From the NCBI RefSeq assembly GCF_030717995.2, contig NZ_CP157743.1, forward strand, positions 620,001 through 684,000: 64,000 nucleotides of DNA. Direction: 5' to 3'. The position numbers and the translations under genes were made by a program. This document shows positions 27,318 through 36,666 of the stretch, in pieces. The DNA comes from Methylomarinum sp. Ch1-1. GTDB taxonomy: Bacteria > Pseudomonadota > Gammaproteobacteria > Methylococcales > Methylomonadaceae. Each line of letters opens with the position of its first letter. Within the stretch, counting starts at the first letter, position 1. The notes under the pieces were generated by a model. The model was not told the DNA's origin. It saw nothing but the letters and a program-made list of their open reading frames with translations, and searched no databases.

Positions 27318-28223
27318 ATGGACAATTCTCTCAATCAACTGCTCGACTCGGCCAACCAAATCATCCTCGGCAAACAGCAACAAATCCGACTGGCGGTGTG
27401 TTGTCTGCTGGCGAAGGGTCATCTACTGATAGAAGACATTCCCGGCGTCGGCAAAACGACTCTCTCCCATACCCTGGCGCAACTGTTCGGCCTTAACTAT
27501 CAACGCATTCAGTTCACCAGCGATATTTTACCGGCCGACATCATCGGTTCCTCGGTATTCGACGCGGAAAACCACCGCTTCACATTCCATCCCGGTCCGA
27601 TCTTCAAGCAAATGATTCTGGCCGACGAAATCAACCGTTCCACTCCGAAAGCCCAAAGCGCATTGCTGGAAGCGATGGAGGAACATCAAGTTACCGTGGA
27701 AGGCGAAACCTATCCACTGCCTCAGCCTTTTTTCGTCGTCGCCACACAAAACCCGTCTCATCAAATCGGCACCTTTCCGCTACCGGAATCGCAACTGGAT
27801 CGTTTTTTGATGCGTATCGAACTGGGTTACCCTAATCAACAAGCCGAACGGGAACTGCTGACCGGTCGACGGCGCTATGATTTGATCGATTCGCTGGAGG
27901 TTAAATTACCGCCGGAACAATTGAGCCAAATGCAGCAGGCTGTCGGCGAAGTCCACGTGTCTCCGGCGTTGCTCGATTATCTGCAAGCCATCATTGCCTT
28001 CACCCGCCAGTCCGGTGAATATCATTGCGGCCTGTCCCCTAGGGCTGGCTTGGCGCTGCTGACTGCGGCCAAGGCCTGGGCTTTCATGGATCAACGCAAT
28101 GCGGTGATTCCGGAGGACGTACAAGCGGTGCTGGCCGCCGTCGCCGGCCACCGTATTCGTTCCGGCAGCACCGATTCCGACGCGATCGTCGCGCCCATAC
28201 TGAATCAGGTGGCGATTCCTTGA
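27318..28223 (+). CDS. MoxR-family AAA ATPase
   Basis: A 301-residue AAA+ ATPase. Walker A is IPGVGKTT (about residues 39-46), Walker B is LADEINRS (around 100-107), and sensor 1 lies in VVATQNP. MoxR proteins act as chaperones, often with a DUF58 protein. The next genes encode a DUF58 protein (4-base TTGA overlap) and a transglutaminase-like membrane protein. That trio is a widespread operon of unknown exact role, sometimes linked to envelope stress. The gene lies just after the A/B repeat cluster. Confidence 0.92.
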   Translation: MDNSLNQLLDSANQIILGKQQQIRLAVCCLLAKGHLLIEDIPGVGKTTLSHTLAQLFGLNYQRIQFTSDILPADIIGSSVFDAENHRFTFHPGPIFKQMILADEINRSTPKAQSALLEAMEEHQVTVEGETYPLPQPFFVVATQNPSHQIGTFPLPESQLDRFLMRIELGYPNQQAERELLTGRRRYDLIDSLEVKLPPEQLSQMQQAVGEVHVSPALLDYLQAIIAFTRQSGEYHCGLSPRAGLALLTAAKAWAFMDQRNAVIPEDVQAVLAAVAGHRIRSGSTDSDAIVAPILNQVAIP

Positions 28224-29170
28224 GCGAAACAGCGTTAAGCTTAACGGAACGATTCCAGCGCAGTCGTTTCATGAGCGGTGAAAAACCGATCGACCGTCCT
28301 TTGACCCTGAACCACCGCCGGATCTTCATTCTGCCGACCCTGCGGGGCATGGGTTTTGTCCTGTTGATTGCGTTGTTATTGTTGATCGCCTTCGTCTATA
28401 ACAATAACCTGGCTTATCTGCTGGCTTTCCTGCTGGCCAGCGTGTTCTTCGTGACCATATTACACAGCTATAAGTCGCTGGCTGGCCTGGTGATCCAAGC
28501 GGGCCACAGTCATGCCGCCTTTGCCGGCGAAGCGGCCGGATTCACGCTGCATATCAGTAATCCTGTTCAGCAGTCACGCATTAATCTGCAATTATCGATG
28601 CAATCGCAGCAGAACATAAGCTTGGCCGACCATGAGCAAACGACCGTCACCCTATATGCCGCGGCTCATAAACGGGGCTGGCTAGCCTGCGATACCGTCA
28701 CCGTCTCCAGCTGTTATCCGTTAGGGCTATTCCGCGCCTGGTCCCCGCTGCGCTTTAATTTGCAGGCTTTGGTCTATCCGCACCCGGCCAATGCTGAACT
28801 GCCGTTTCCGGAAACGGGCGGCTTAAGCGGTGAACAGGACCGAGGCCCCAAGGATGGCGATGACTTTTATGGCATCAAAAGCTATCAAGGCGGTGACCCG
28901 ATACGCCAAATCCATTGGAAAGCGTTCGCCAAGGGTCAAGGTCTGTTCAGCAAGGAATACGCCGGCGCAGCGACCACCGAATGCTGGCTGGATTACCAGG
29001 CAACGCCGGGACACGACCTTGAACAGCGTCTGAGCCAATTGTGTCGCTGGGTCGTCGATGCCGAACAGGCGGGAATCCGCTATGGCTTGATATTGCCGGG
29101 AACCCGAACCGCGCCCAGCCACGGTAGGCAACACTATACGAAATGCCTGGAAACCCTGGCATTGTTTTAG
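28220..29170 (+). CDS. DUF58 domain protein
   Basis: A 316-residue protein with two adjacent membrane segments (about residues 48-85: GMGFVLLIALLLLIAFVYNNN then LLAFLLASVFFVTI). The DUF58 region is marked by YPLGLFRAW and by the conserved GDDFYGIKSYQGGDPIRQIHWK stretch near 215-240, given here in part as QGGDPIRQIHWKAFAKG. A TTG start overlapping the moxR stop fits operon structure; the next in-frame ATG (28271) is an alternative. It is the usual partner of MoxR. Confidence 0.9.
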   Translation: MSETALSLTERFQRSRFMSGEKPIDRPLTLNHRRIFILPTLRGMGFVLLIALLLLIAFVYNNNLAYLLAFLLASVFFVTILHSYKSLAGLVIQAGHSHAAFAGEAAGFTLHISNPVQQSRINLQLSMQSQQNISLADHEQTTVTLYAAAHKRGWLACDTVTVSSCYPLGLFRAWSPLRFNLQALVYPHPANAELPFPETGGLSGEQDRGPKDGDDFYGIKSYQGGDPIRQIHWKAFAKGQGLFSKEYAGAATTECWLDYQATPGHDLEQRLSQLCRWVVDAEQAGIRYGLILPGTRTAPSHGRQHYTKCLETLALF

Positions 29171-29182
29171 GATATCAACATC

Positions 29183-31138
29183 ATGGCATTGGACAAGCGC
29201 ATCCTGATCTTTCTGCTGGTCTCGATAGGCCTGATTGCCCTGCCGCATATTAATCATATTCCGGCGCCATTATTCGCATTTTTTTCGCTGTTGTTGACTT
29301 GGCGCTTCGCCGGGATCTGGAAACCCACCTGGTTGCCGAAACCGAAACTGGTGTTTTTACTGACTATCGCCGGCATAGGCCTGTTGTACGGCCAACATCA
29401 AGGCGTACTGGGCCGGGATGCCGGCACCGCCTTGTTTATCACCGCACTGGGCCTTAAGTTATTGGAAATCCGTTCCCCGCGCGATATTTATCTGATTACT
29501 TACCTGGCCTTCATCGTCGCCAGCTCGCAGTTTCTTTATCAACAAAGCATTCTGATGGCCGGCTATACCCTGCTCGTCTGCTGCGTGCTGTTGGCCACAC
29601 TGGTCGCGATCAACAGCCGACAAGCGCAGACCTTGGCCGCCTTAAGGACAGCGGCGCAAATCATCGCCCAAGCCTTACCCCTGGCCGCGGTGCTTTTCAT
29701 CTTGTTTCCCCGGGTCGAGGCGCCGCGCTGGATGTTGTTTGACGATAAACATCAGGCCAGAAGCGGTCTCAGCGACACCCTGGAGCCTGGTTCGATCAGC
29801 CGTCTTGGGCTGTCGGACGAACTGGCCTTCCGGGTGAAATTCAACGGCGACCTCCCTCCGCCGAAACAACGTTACTGGCGCGGCCCGGTGTTTTCCTATA
29901 CCGACGGCAAGCGCTGGCGAGAAAGCAAGAACCGTTATTTCAAACGCTACATGGATCAACCGCGTTACCACGGCAAGGCTTACCAATATACCTTGATGAT
30001 GGAACCGCATGACCAGCCTTGGGTGTATGCGTTGGATATGGCCGCCGAATACGGCGATGGCTTGCGCAGAAATGCATTTTATCAGCTGATTAGTCGCCGC
30101 GACCCCCAAGATCGCGCCGAATATCAGGTGACCTCCTTTCCAGATTACAACACCGGCTACCTGACCAAAACCGAACTGAAAGACAATTTGCAACTACCGG
30201 ACGAGCCCTCGGCCAGAATGAAGCAGTTGGTCCAGCGATTGCAAGGTTTCGATGCGGAACCGGAAGTCTTTATCAGACAATTGCTGGGGCATTTTCGCAA
30301 CGAAGACTTCCATTACACGTTGATGCCCGATTTAATGGAAGAAAATCCGATAGAAAGCTTTTTGTTTGAAAACCGTTATGGCTTTTGCAGCCATTATGCG
30401 ACCGCCTTTGTCTACCTGATGCGGATAGCGGGCATTCCGGCAAGGGTTGTCGGCGGCTACCAGGGCGGAGAATTGAACGAGGTCGGCGGTTTTATCGAGG
30501 TCAGACAGGCCAACGCCCATGCATGGGCCGAAGTATGGCTGCAAGGCCAGGGCTGGGTCCGCTATGATCCGACTACCGCCATCGCTCCGCAACGCGTGGA
30601 GCAGGATGTCAACATCGACCTGCAAATCGCCAGCGGCGCGGTGAATTTTACCCCGGATGAAGCTAGTGCCGCGCTGGACTGGCTGAAACGCGGCCGACAA
30701 CTATGGAACAGTATCGATTACAGCTGGCAGCGTTGGGTGATCAACTATAACGGCGTCAATCAATCCAGCTTTCTGGCCTCGCTGGGGATCGACAATCTGA
30801 CAAAAATCGCCTATTGGCTAGTCGCCAGTTTTGCCGCGGTCTCGTCGCTGCTCGCCTGGCTGGTATTAAGGCGAAAACAGGTAAAAACCGATCCGGCCAT
30901 GGCGTTATACCGACGATTCTGCGCCAGATTGGCCAAACAAACCGGTATCCGCATTAGCACCGGCGAAGGCCCGCTAAGTTTTGCTCGACGAGTCGAAAAG
31001 CAACGTCCGGAACTCGCTGAGCGGATCAATCGTATTACCGCGCTGCTTATCAAGCTGCGTTACCAGCCAGACGGCAGTGACGAGGACCTGTTGCAGTTAA
31101 AACAACAGGTCAGGCGTTTTAAAGTTTCTAGCCGTTAA
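29183..31138 (+). CDS. Transglutaminase-like membrane protein (DUF3488/TgpA type)
   Basis: A 651-residue inner-membrane protein. About six membrane segments fill residues 5-175. A periplasmic transglutaminase-like domain follows with the triad Cys402 (YGFCSHYA), His446 (NAHAWAEVW) and Asp462 (RYDPT). One more membrane segment at about 540-560 and a cytoplasmic DUF4129-like tail (MALYRRFCARLAKQTG) close it. Its Pseudomonas relative TgpA is essential for viability in that species; the substrate is unknown. It sits 12 bases after the DUF58 gene in the moxR operon. Confidence 0.9.
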   Translation: MALDKRILIFLLVSIGLIALPHINHIPAPLFAFFSLLLTWRFAGIWKPTWLPKPKLVFLLTIAGIGLLYGQHQGVLGRDAGTALFITALGLKLLEIRSPRDIYLITYLAFIVASSQFLYQQSILMAGYTLLVCCVLLATLVAINSRQAQTLAALRTAAQIIAQALPLAAVLFILFPRVEAPRWMLFDDKHQARSGLSDTLEPGSISRLGLSDELAFRVKFNGDLPPPKQRYWRGPVFSYTDGKRWRESKNRYFKRYMDQPRYHGKAYQYTLMMEPHDQPWVYALDMAAEYGDGLRRNAFYQLISRRDPQDRAEYQVTSFPDYNTGYLTKTELKDNLQLPDEPSARMKQLVQRLQGFDAEPEVFIRQLLGHFRNEDFHYTLMPDLMEENPIESFLFENRYGFCSHYATAFVYLMRIAGIPARVVGGYQGGELNEVGGFIEVRQANAHAWAEVWLQGQGWVRYDPTTAIAPQRVEQDVNIDLQIASGAVNFTPDEASAALDWLKRGRQLWNSIDYSWQRWVINYNGVNQSSFLASLGIDNLTKIAYWLVASFAAVSSLLAWLVLRRKQVKTDPAMALYRRFCARLAKQTGIRISTGEGPLSFARRVEKQRPELAERINRITALLIKLRYQPDGSDEDLLQLKQQVRRFKVSSR

Positions 31139-31145
31139 AATTCGT

Positions 31146-31448
31146 TTATTTCGTATTTAGCAGTTCCTGCGCAGTCGGCATATCTTTGATATCTTTGGAC
31201 GGACGTTCAACTTTTTGTTCAACTTTTTGCTCAACTTTCTGTTCAGTCGCCGCCGCCTCAGCTTCTTGTTTACGCTTATTGCCTTCACCGAACAATGTGG
31301 CGGCTATCATGAACAGCACGCTGGCAATCATGATAATCGGCATTCTGCCTGGCTTATCGATCCAAAACAATATCCATTTGGGTTTAATTAACCCAACAAT
31401 CAGAATTAAAATCGAGAGGATGAGTATGTTGATAGCCGCTATTATCAT
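31146..31448 (-). CDS. Small two-segment membrane protein with EQKV repeats
   Basis: A 100-residue protein with two hydrophobic segments (about residues 2-22 and 35-53) and a charged cytoplasmic tail. The tail holds three tandem EQKV units followed by ERPSKD, coded by a 12-bp DNA repeat at about 31208-31245, so length variation between strains is likely. It converges on the transglutaminase gene with seven bases between stops. No family was recognised. Confidence 0.6.
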   Translation of the reverse strand: MIIAAINILILSILILIVGLIKPKWILFWIDKPGRMPIIMIASVLFMIAATLFGEGNKRKQEAEAAATEQKVEQKVEQKVERPSKDIKDMPTAQELLNTK

Positions 31449-31483
31449 GAGTGTCGCCTTGTTAGCTTATAATTAAAAAAATG

Positions 31484-31641
31484 GTAATTATTCAGCGTAG
31501 TTTTACTAAGAGGGAGTAGGTTATTGATTTATCGGGCTGTCTGCAACAGGACGTTGCAGTCAGAGCTTACATGGATGTATTCACGCGTCCCGAGAAATCA
31601 ATGACCTACTGCCTAAAACCCGAAAGATACTGAATAGTTAC
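31484..31641 (+). mobile_element. Family A element, copy 4 (158 bp), with exact 8-bp target duplication
   Basis: Ends GTAATTATTCAGCG and CTGAATAGTTAC, arms AGGGAGTAGG and CCTACTGCCT. AAAAAATG is duplicated (31476-31483 and 31642-31649). This is the simple form, with an inner hairpin CTGCAAC-aggac-GTTGCAG and the spacer GCGTCCCGAG, no family C insert. Confidence 0.88.
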
Positions 31642-31953
31642 AAAAAATGTACATTATTATTAGACGGCTGGCGGTTTGCAATACACAATCGTTTTTAATT
31701 GCGCCGTTCAATGAACTGAACCGCCGATAACGAAGTCTATGACTCACAATAGCCGCTGGGTGGCCGTGTGTCGCAATCTACGACCAGCTCCTTATGCATC
31801 GAAAATTCCACCGAGTTGCCATTAAATAATGGGTAATTTAAGAATTCCTTAAGCTTAGTTATTTATCGTCGTTCGCGCATCAATCAAAATAGCCCCGCTT
31901 CATGGCGGAAAACCTCCCTCCCTAATTAATGAACACAGCAAAAAACAAATACC
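31642..31953. other. Intergenic region before the two-component genes
   Basis: No gene. Apart from the family A target duplication at its left edge it looks unique. It contains the direct-repeat box at 31837-31853 and presumably the promoter of the response regulator gene. Confidence 0.5.
31837..31853 (+). promoter_or_regulatory. PmrA/QseB-type direct-repeat box
   Basis: TTTAAG-aattc-CTTAAG fits the published PmrA/QseB box pattern of two YTTAAK half-sites separated by five bases. It lies about 100 bases before the response regulator start, so autoregulation is likely. Because the half-sites also pair as an inverted repeat around GAATTC, the match is suggestive, not proof. Confidence 0.55.
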
Positions 31954-32613
31954 ATGCGTTTACTATTGGTTGAAGATGATGAAATTCTCGGCGATGGCCT
32001 GAAAACCGGCTTGTCTATGGAAGGTTATGCCGTCGACTGGGTCACAGACGGCAAACTGGCCAATGAAGCGTTAAAAACCAACCTCTATGAACTGGTGGTT
32101 TTGGACCTGAACTTGCCTAGGATGAACGGCATCCACATTCTGAAGGAGCTGCGCAAGCGCAAGGACCATACCCCGGTGCTGGTATTGACCGCCAAGGATA
32201 CCATCAAGGACAGGGTGCATGGCCTGGACAGCGGCGCCGATGATTTTGTCGTCAAACCTTTCGACCTGGCCGAAATCTGCGCCCGCCTCAGGGCCTTGTA
32301 CCGCCGTTATGGCACAGGCAAAATGCCGGCGATCGAACATAAAGGGATCAAACTGGATCCGGCTTCACATCAGGTTTTTTACCACGACGAACCGATCGAT
32401 TTATCGCAGAAAGAATTTGAAATACTCAGCTTCCTGATGAATCATATCGGTCAAGTCGCCTCCCGCGCCCGTCTGGAAGAAACCTTGTATTCCTGGAATT
32501 CCGAAGTGGAAAGCAATACCGTCGAGGTTCATATCCATCACTTGCGCAAAAAACTGGACAGCAACCTGATCCGCACCATCCGCGGTGTCGGCTATATCAT
32601 CGACGAAAATTAA
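31954..32613 (+). CDS. OmpR-family response regulator (QseB/PmrA-like)
   Basis: A 219-residue regulator. The receiver domain has acidic residues EDD at 7-9, the phosphoacceptor Asp51 in VVLDLNLPRMNG, and the conserved Lys in LTAKDTIKD (about 101). The C-terminal winged helix runs from about 125 to 219 (LSQKEFEILSFLM, then NTVEVHIHHLRKKL and RGVGYII). A QseB/PmrA-like direct repeat upstream suggests self-regulation. The histidine kinase gene follows after 20 bases. Confidence 0.94.
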   Translation: MRLLLVEDDEILGDGLKTGLSMEGYAVDWVTDGKLANEALKTNLYELVVLDLNLPRMNGIHILKELRKRKDHTPVLVLTAKDTIKDRVHGLDSGADDFVVKPFDLAEICARLRALYRRYGTGKMPAIEHKGIKLDPASHQVFYHDEPIDLSQKEFEILSFLMNHIGQVASRARLEETLYSWNSEVESNTVEVHIHHLRKKLDSNLIRTIRGVGYIIDEN

Positions 32614-32633
32614 CTCGGCAAGCATTTATCGTC

Positions 32634-34076
32634 ATGTCCATTCGCGTGCTGCCAAATTCGTTAAAAAAACAACTGCTGTTTTATCTGCTGTTTTGCACCT
32701 TAATCGTCTGGGGAGCCACCGCCTATATCAGCTTCAAGGAAACCCAGCGCGAAGTCGCCAAGGTGTTCAGGGAAGAACTTGCCCAGTCGGCCGGGGTCTT
32801 GCACGCCTTCGTTGAAAGCATGCTGCATGAGGGCTCATTATCGGAACACTGGGACCCGGAGCACGCCTCTAATCTGCTGCATACCCACGATCTCACTTAT
32901 CAATACGCCGGAAAAATCGCTTTCCAACTGTGGTCGGTGGATGAAGGTTTGATACTCCGCTCTGCCAGCGCCCCCAAATTCGCCTTGTCATCAATTCGAA
33001 ACGGCTATAGCCAGGCCACGTTGGACGAACATCTCTGGTATGTGTTCAGCATCGCCAATCATGATGGCGAATATATTATTCATGTCGGCCAACGTGAAGA
33101 TGTCCGCGAATCCATCACCTATGATGTTACCCGACAACTGATGCAGAATTTTTTAATCGGTTTGCCGATATTGGGCATGATGATTTGGTTCATCGTCAGC
33201 CACACCCTTGCCCCGCTCAATCATCTGACCAAACAGCTGGCCAAGCGCGAAGCCGGTTATCTTAAACCCTTGCCGATTAATGATCTGCCGGAAGAAATCA
33301 TACCGGTCGTCAAAGAGCTCAACACGCTGTTTGTGCAACTCGAACAGGCTTTCGAAAACGAGCGCAATTTTACTTCGGACGCTTCCCATGAATTACGCAC
33401 CCCCTTAGCCGGTTTATTAACCCAGGTTCAGGTGGCGCAAAAAACACAAGATGAGAGCGTACGTACTCAAGCGTTAAACAAAGCGCAACAGGCCGTGCAA
33501 CGCATGACCCGGATGGTGCAACAGCTATTGACGCTGTCGAGAATCCAAAGCCAAAACGAAAAAATGGACCAAGCCGTCATCAATATCAATCAGGAAATCG
33601 TCAATCTCATCAGTGAAATCGAACCACTGGCTCATCGTAAAAATATCGACATTGAATATCAATCCGCGGAAACTCTGAACATCAGCGGTAACCAGCAATT
33701 GATCGACATTCTGATCAGAAACCTGATCGAAAACGCATTGAAATATTCACCGCAAAACGGCAAGGTTAAAATCCGCTCGATGCGAGAAAAAAACCAATTA
33801 TGGCTCAGCGTCGAAGATAACGGCCCCGGCATCAAGGAAAAAGACCGAAAACGCCTGACTCGGCGTTTTTTCCGCAGCGTAGAAACGGCTAGCACTACCG
33901 AGGGGAGTGGTCTTGGCTTGTCGATCGTGCAACGCATTGCCACCCTACACGATGCCGAGATTCATTTTTCCAAATCAAGCATGGGAGGACTGCTTGTCTT
34001 ATTGATTTTTGATTTACCGTTCGCAACGTCCACCGCGATCAAACACAAACGAACGCATTTATTCAGAAAAAAATAA
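32634..34076 (+). CDS. Sensor histidine kinase (QseC/PmrB-like)
   Basis: A 480-residue membrane kinase. It has membrane segments at about residues 14-34 and 168-190, with a periplasmic sensor of about 130 residues between them. A HAMP-like linker follows. The phosphoacceptor is His252 in SDASHELRTPLAGLL. The ATP-binding domain shows N (LIENALKYSP), G1 (VEDNGPGI) and G2 (GSGLGLSIV) boxes. It is paired with the upstream OmpR-type regulator. The signal cannot be read from sequence. Confidence 0.94.
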   Translation: MSIRVLPNSLKKQLLFYLLFCTLIVWGATAYISFKETQREVAKVFREELAQSAGVLHAFVESMLHEGSLSEHWDPEHASNLLHTHDLTYQYAGKIAFQLWSVDEGLILRSASAPKFALSSIRNGYSQATLDEHLWYVFSIANHDGEYIIHVGQREDVRESITYDVTRQLMQNFLIGLPILGMMIWFIVSHTLAPLNHLTKQLAKREAGYLKPLPINDLPEEIIPVVKELNTLFVQLEQAFENERNFTSDASHELRTPLAGLLTQVQVAQKTQDESVRTQALNKAQQAVQRMTRMVQQLLTLSRIQSQNEKMDQAVININQEIVNLISEIEPLAHRKNIDIEYQSAETLNISGNQQLIDILIRNLIENALKYSPQNGKVKIRSMREKNQLWLSVEDNGPGIKEKDRKRLTRRFFRSVETASTTEGSGLGLSIVQRIATLHDAEIHFSKSSMGGLLVLLIFDLPFATSTAIKHKRTHLFRKK

Positions 34077-34100
34077 TGCCTTCATTGACTACGCACAAGA

Positions 34101-34232
34101 TCACCAGTCTTTCCATTTAAACTGCTTTAAGCGTTGCTTGAACTTTTCCTTGTCATTGAAATACAAAATCACCAAAAACAATAAAGGCCAGATTAACAGC
34201 AACAGTATTTTGCCGAATGTTGCAAAGCTCAT
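34101..34232 (-). CDS. 43-residue single-span membrane protein
   Basis: A short frame beginning MSFATFGKILLLLIWPLLFL, with one membrane segment and a basic tail ending FKWKDW. A good ribosome-binding site (GGGAGGT) stands nine bases before the ATG, which supports it as real. It is convergent with the kinase gene and too short for usual gene callers. No family was recognised. Confidence 0.6.
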   Translation of the reverse strand: MSFATFGKILLLLIWPLLFLVILYFNDKEKFKQRLKQFKWKDW

Positions 34233-34298
34233 GATGTACTTACCTCCCGTGACGCCATCGTTTGATTGCGGCTATCAAGCTTTATCCATGATAAATAG

Positions 34299-34463
34299 CA
34301 GCAATTCCTAGTTTGAGTATTTTTGCGGGGTTAGGGCATGGGGTGTGTCTGTCGAGGAGCGCCGTAAACCCATCCCTGGGGGCTTGACGGCAGCATCCTT
34401 GCTGCCGACATCCTCGCCAAATACACCCCATGCCCTTTTTGAATACCAAAGTGGGAATTGCTG
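34299..34463 (+). mobile_element. Family B element, full copy (165 bp) without family C
   Basis: Ends CAGCAATTCC and GGGAATTGCTG. Flanks GATAAATAG (34290-34298) and GATAAAATAG (34464-34473) are a 9-bp duplication differing by one A. Inner arms GGCATGGGGTGTGTCTG and CACCCCATGCCC pair, as do CGGCAGCA and TGCTGCCG. This copy shows the state without the family C palindrome. Confidence 0.82.
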
Positions 34464-34545
34464 GATAAAATAGCCAATACTACCCTATTTCGGCCCGGAT
34501 TCGATACAATAGTAAAGATTTATATTTCATCGCACTCCATTATTC

Positions 34546-35292
34546 ATGAAAATTTCTTTCGAGATAGTCCCCCGCAGCAAAGAGGCATTTGCGGAACAAT
34601 ACCGTTTTGTTCAGTCCCTCGGCCCATCGATCGATCTGATCAATGTGCCCGACATTCAACGCTTTACCATCCGCAGCTGGGAAACCATCAAACATATCGA
34701 TCGTAGCCGGCATCAGTTCATCCCGCATTTAAGAGCGATCGATTTCGATATCAAGTCCGGAGAAATTTTCAAAATCATCGAGGAATATCAACTGGATAAT
34801 GTCCTGCTGGTATCCGGTGATCCGCCGGAAGGGCTAAAACGCAGCTTTTATAAGACCAATGTATTGGATTTAATCCGTGCGGTAAAACAGCAATTTCCCG
34901 ATATCAATGTCTACGCCGGCTTCGATTCTCATCGCAACGGCGTACAGGATGAATGCAACTATATCAAACATAAGGCCGACGCCGGCGTCTGCGGCTTCTT
35001 CTCACAGCCCTTTTACGACATCCGCATGATCGAAATCTACGCCGAGCAAATGCAGGGCTTGGAAACCTTCATCGGCCTGAGCCCAATCACCACCGAAGCT
35101 TCGATGAAATATTGGGAAGTCAAGAACAAAGTCCAGTTTCCGGCCGATTTCAGATGCGATTACCCGTGGAATATCGACTTCGCCAACCGTGCGATAAAAC
35201 TGGCCCACGAAGCCGGCATGAATATCTATTTCATGCCGATCCGTATCGATCTGGAAAAATACTTCGGTCAGCTTGAATTGTCTCAAAGCTAA
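34546..35292 (+). CDS. Methylenetetrahydrofolate reductase-fold protein
   Basis: A 248-residue protein with the MTHFR-like TIM barrel of COG0685: FEIVPRSKEAF near the N-terminus, the VLLVSGDPPEG strand (about 84-94) and GFFSQPFYD (about 151-159). It is shorter than MetF (about 290) and diverges from it, so it may be a specialised paralog acting on another folate or pterin. C1 metabolism would fit the suspected lifestyle, but the substrate is not shown. It is monocistronic between a family B element and the convergent trpC. Confidence 0.75.
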   Translation: MKISFEIVPRSKEAFAEQYRFVQSLGPSIDLINVPDIQRFTIRSWETIKHIDRSRHQFIPHLRAIDFDIKSGEIFKIIEEYQLDNVLLVSGDPPEGLKRSFYKTNVLDLIRAVKQQFPDINVYAGFDSHRNGVQDECNYIKHKADAGVCGFFSQPFYDIRMIEIYAEQMQGLETFIGLSPITTEASMKYWEVKNKVQFPADFRCDYPWNIDFANRAIKLAHEAGMNIYFMPIRIDLEKYFGQLELSQS

Positions 35293-35365
35293 TATCCCCC
35301 GACAGGTCACCGAGAGCGTCGTGTTTTAATCGCACTTTCGATGTTCCGGCGACTTGGCGGTTTAG

Positions 35366-36163
35366 TTAAAAGAAAAGCTCGCGCATCTTCTGCCCTGGAT
35401 GTTCGGCGCGCATGAAGGCTTCGCCGACCAGGAAGGCATAGACGCCGTTATCGGTCATCAACTTCACATCGTCCGGCGTATGAATGCCGCTTTCGGTTAC
35501 CAATAAGCGGTCTTCCGGCACCATTTTCATTAAATCCAGTGTGGTTTGCAGCGAGGTTTCGAAGCTGCGCAGATTGCGGTTATTGACGCCGACCAACTTG
35601 CTGTCTAAGCGCAATGCCCTTTCCATCTCGTTGGCATCATGCACTTCGACCAGCACATCCATGCCCAATTGGTTCGCCAATCCAGACAACTCTTGCATCT
35701 GCGCATCGGTCAGCGCGGAGACGATCAACAGAATGCAATCGGCGCCTAAAGCGCGCGCCTCGTAGACCTGATAGGGATCGATCATGAAATCCTTGCGCAA
35801 CACCGGCAGCGGGCAGCGGTCATGGACCAATTGCAGATAGACTTCCGAGCCCTGAAAATAGTCCTTGTCGGTCAACACCGACAGACAGGTCGCGCCGTTC
35901 ATCGCATAATCCTGGGCGATTTCGACCGGACGGAAATCCTCGCGAATCACGCCTTTGCTGGGCGAGGCTTTTTTGATTTCGGCGATGATGGCCGGCTTTT
36001 TCGCCAACGCCTTGTCCTTCAACGCCCGATAGAAGCCACGCGGCGTTTCGACGCCGGAAGCGATTTCTTGTAGCATCTCGACCGAGTTTTTCGCCTTGCG
36101 GCGCTCGACTTCTTCGGCTTTGGTTTCGAGGATTTTTTTTAGGATATCGGGAGTGTCTGTCAT
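35366..36163 (-). CDS. trpC: Indole-3-glycerol phosphate synthase
   Basis: A 265-residue TIM-barrel enzyme closing the indole ring in tryptophan synthesis. Motifs are [17 protein letters not shown], the catalytic-region [31 protein letters not shown] and VTESGI. It is the stand-alone form, not fused to TrpF. In the usual trpEGDC order it would follow trpD closely. Here 828 bases separate them, mostly a family A composite, so trpC may need its own promoter or depend on read-through. Confidence 0.96.
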   Translation of the reverse strand: MTDTPDILKKILETKAEEVERRKAKNSVEMLQEIASGVETPRGFYRALKDKALAKKPAIIAEIKKASPSKGVIREDFRPVEIAQDYAMNGATCLSVLTDKDYFQGSEVYLQLVHDRCPLPVLRKDFMIDPYQVYEARALGADCILLIVSALTDAQMQELSGLANQLGMDVLVEVHDANEMERALRLDSKLVGVNNRNLRSFETSLQTTLDLMKMVPEDRLLVTESGIHTPDDVKLMTDNGVYAFLVGEAFMRAEHPGQKMRELFF

Positions 36164-36390
36164 GATTGAGTCAGTGATTTTTTATCGATGGGTTTCACGA
36201 GGTTCTACCCATCTTACGTTTATTAAAGTGTAATTATTCAGCGTAGTTTTACTAAGAGGGAGTAGGTTATTGATTTATCGGGCTGTCTGCAACAGGCAGA
36301 TTTTTGCTCTGACCGCCAAGGAAGGCGGAAATGTAGAAAATGCAGGAGCAATTTTCTACCTGCAAAATCTGCATTTCCATCGTTCCTGAC

Positions 36391-36640
36391 GGTCTACCTC
36401 ACCGGTTCCCGACCGGTGTGGCATTCCCACCCTCCCTGGCGGTCTACCTCACCGGTTCCCGACCGGTGTGGCATTCCCACCCTCCCTGGCGGTCTACCTC
36501 ACCGGTTCCCGACCGGTGTGGCATTCCCACCCTCCCTGGCAGTCTACCTCACCGGTTCCCGACCGGTGTGGCATTCCCACCCTCCCTGGCAGTCTACCTC
36601 ACCGGTTCCCGACCGGTGTGGCATTCCCACCCTCCCTGGC
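36391..36640 (+). repeat. Five tandem 50-bp repeats, each with an ACCGGT hairpin
   Basis: Each unit contains GTCTACCTC, then ACCGGT-tcccg-ACCGGT (a self-complementary 6-mer repeated to form a stem-loop), then GTGGCATTCCCACC. Units are almost identical; the first base is g in copies 1-3 and a in copies 4-5. There are no unique spacers, so it is not a CRISPR array. Near-identity points to recent expansion. Confidence 0.95.
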
Positions 36641-36666
36641 AGTCAGACGTTGCAGTCTGAGCTTAC

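Noticed and set aside
27318-31138. MoxR-DUF58-transglutaminase as a new system
   Set aside because: This gene trio is widespread in bacteria and already described as a conserved operon, though its function is unclear.
36391-36640. CRISPR array
   Set aside because: Units are back-to-back 50-bp tandem repeats without unique spacers, and no cas gene is nearby.
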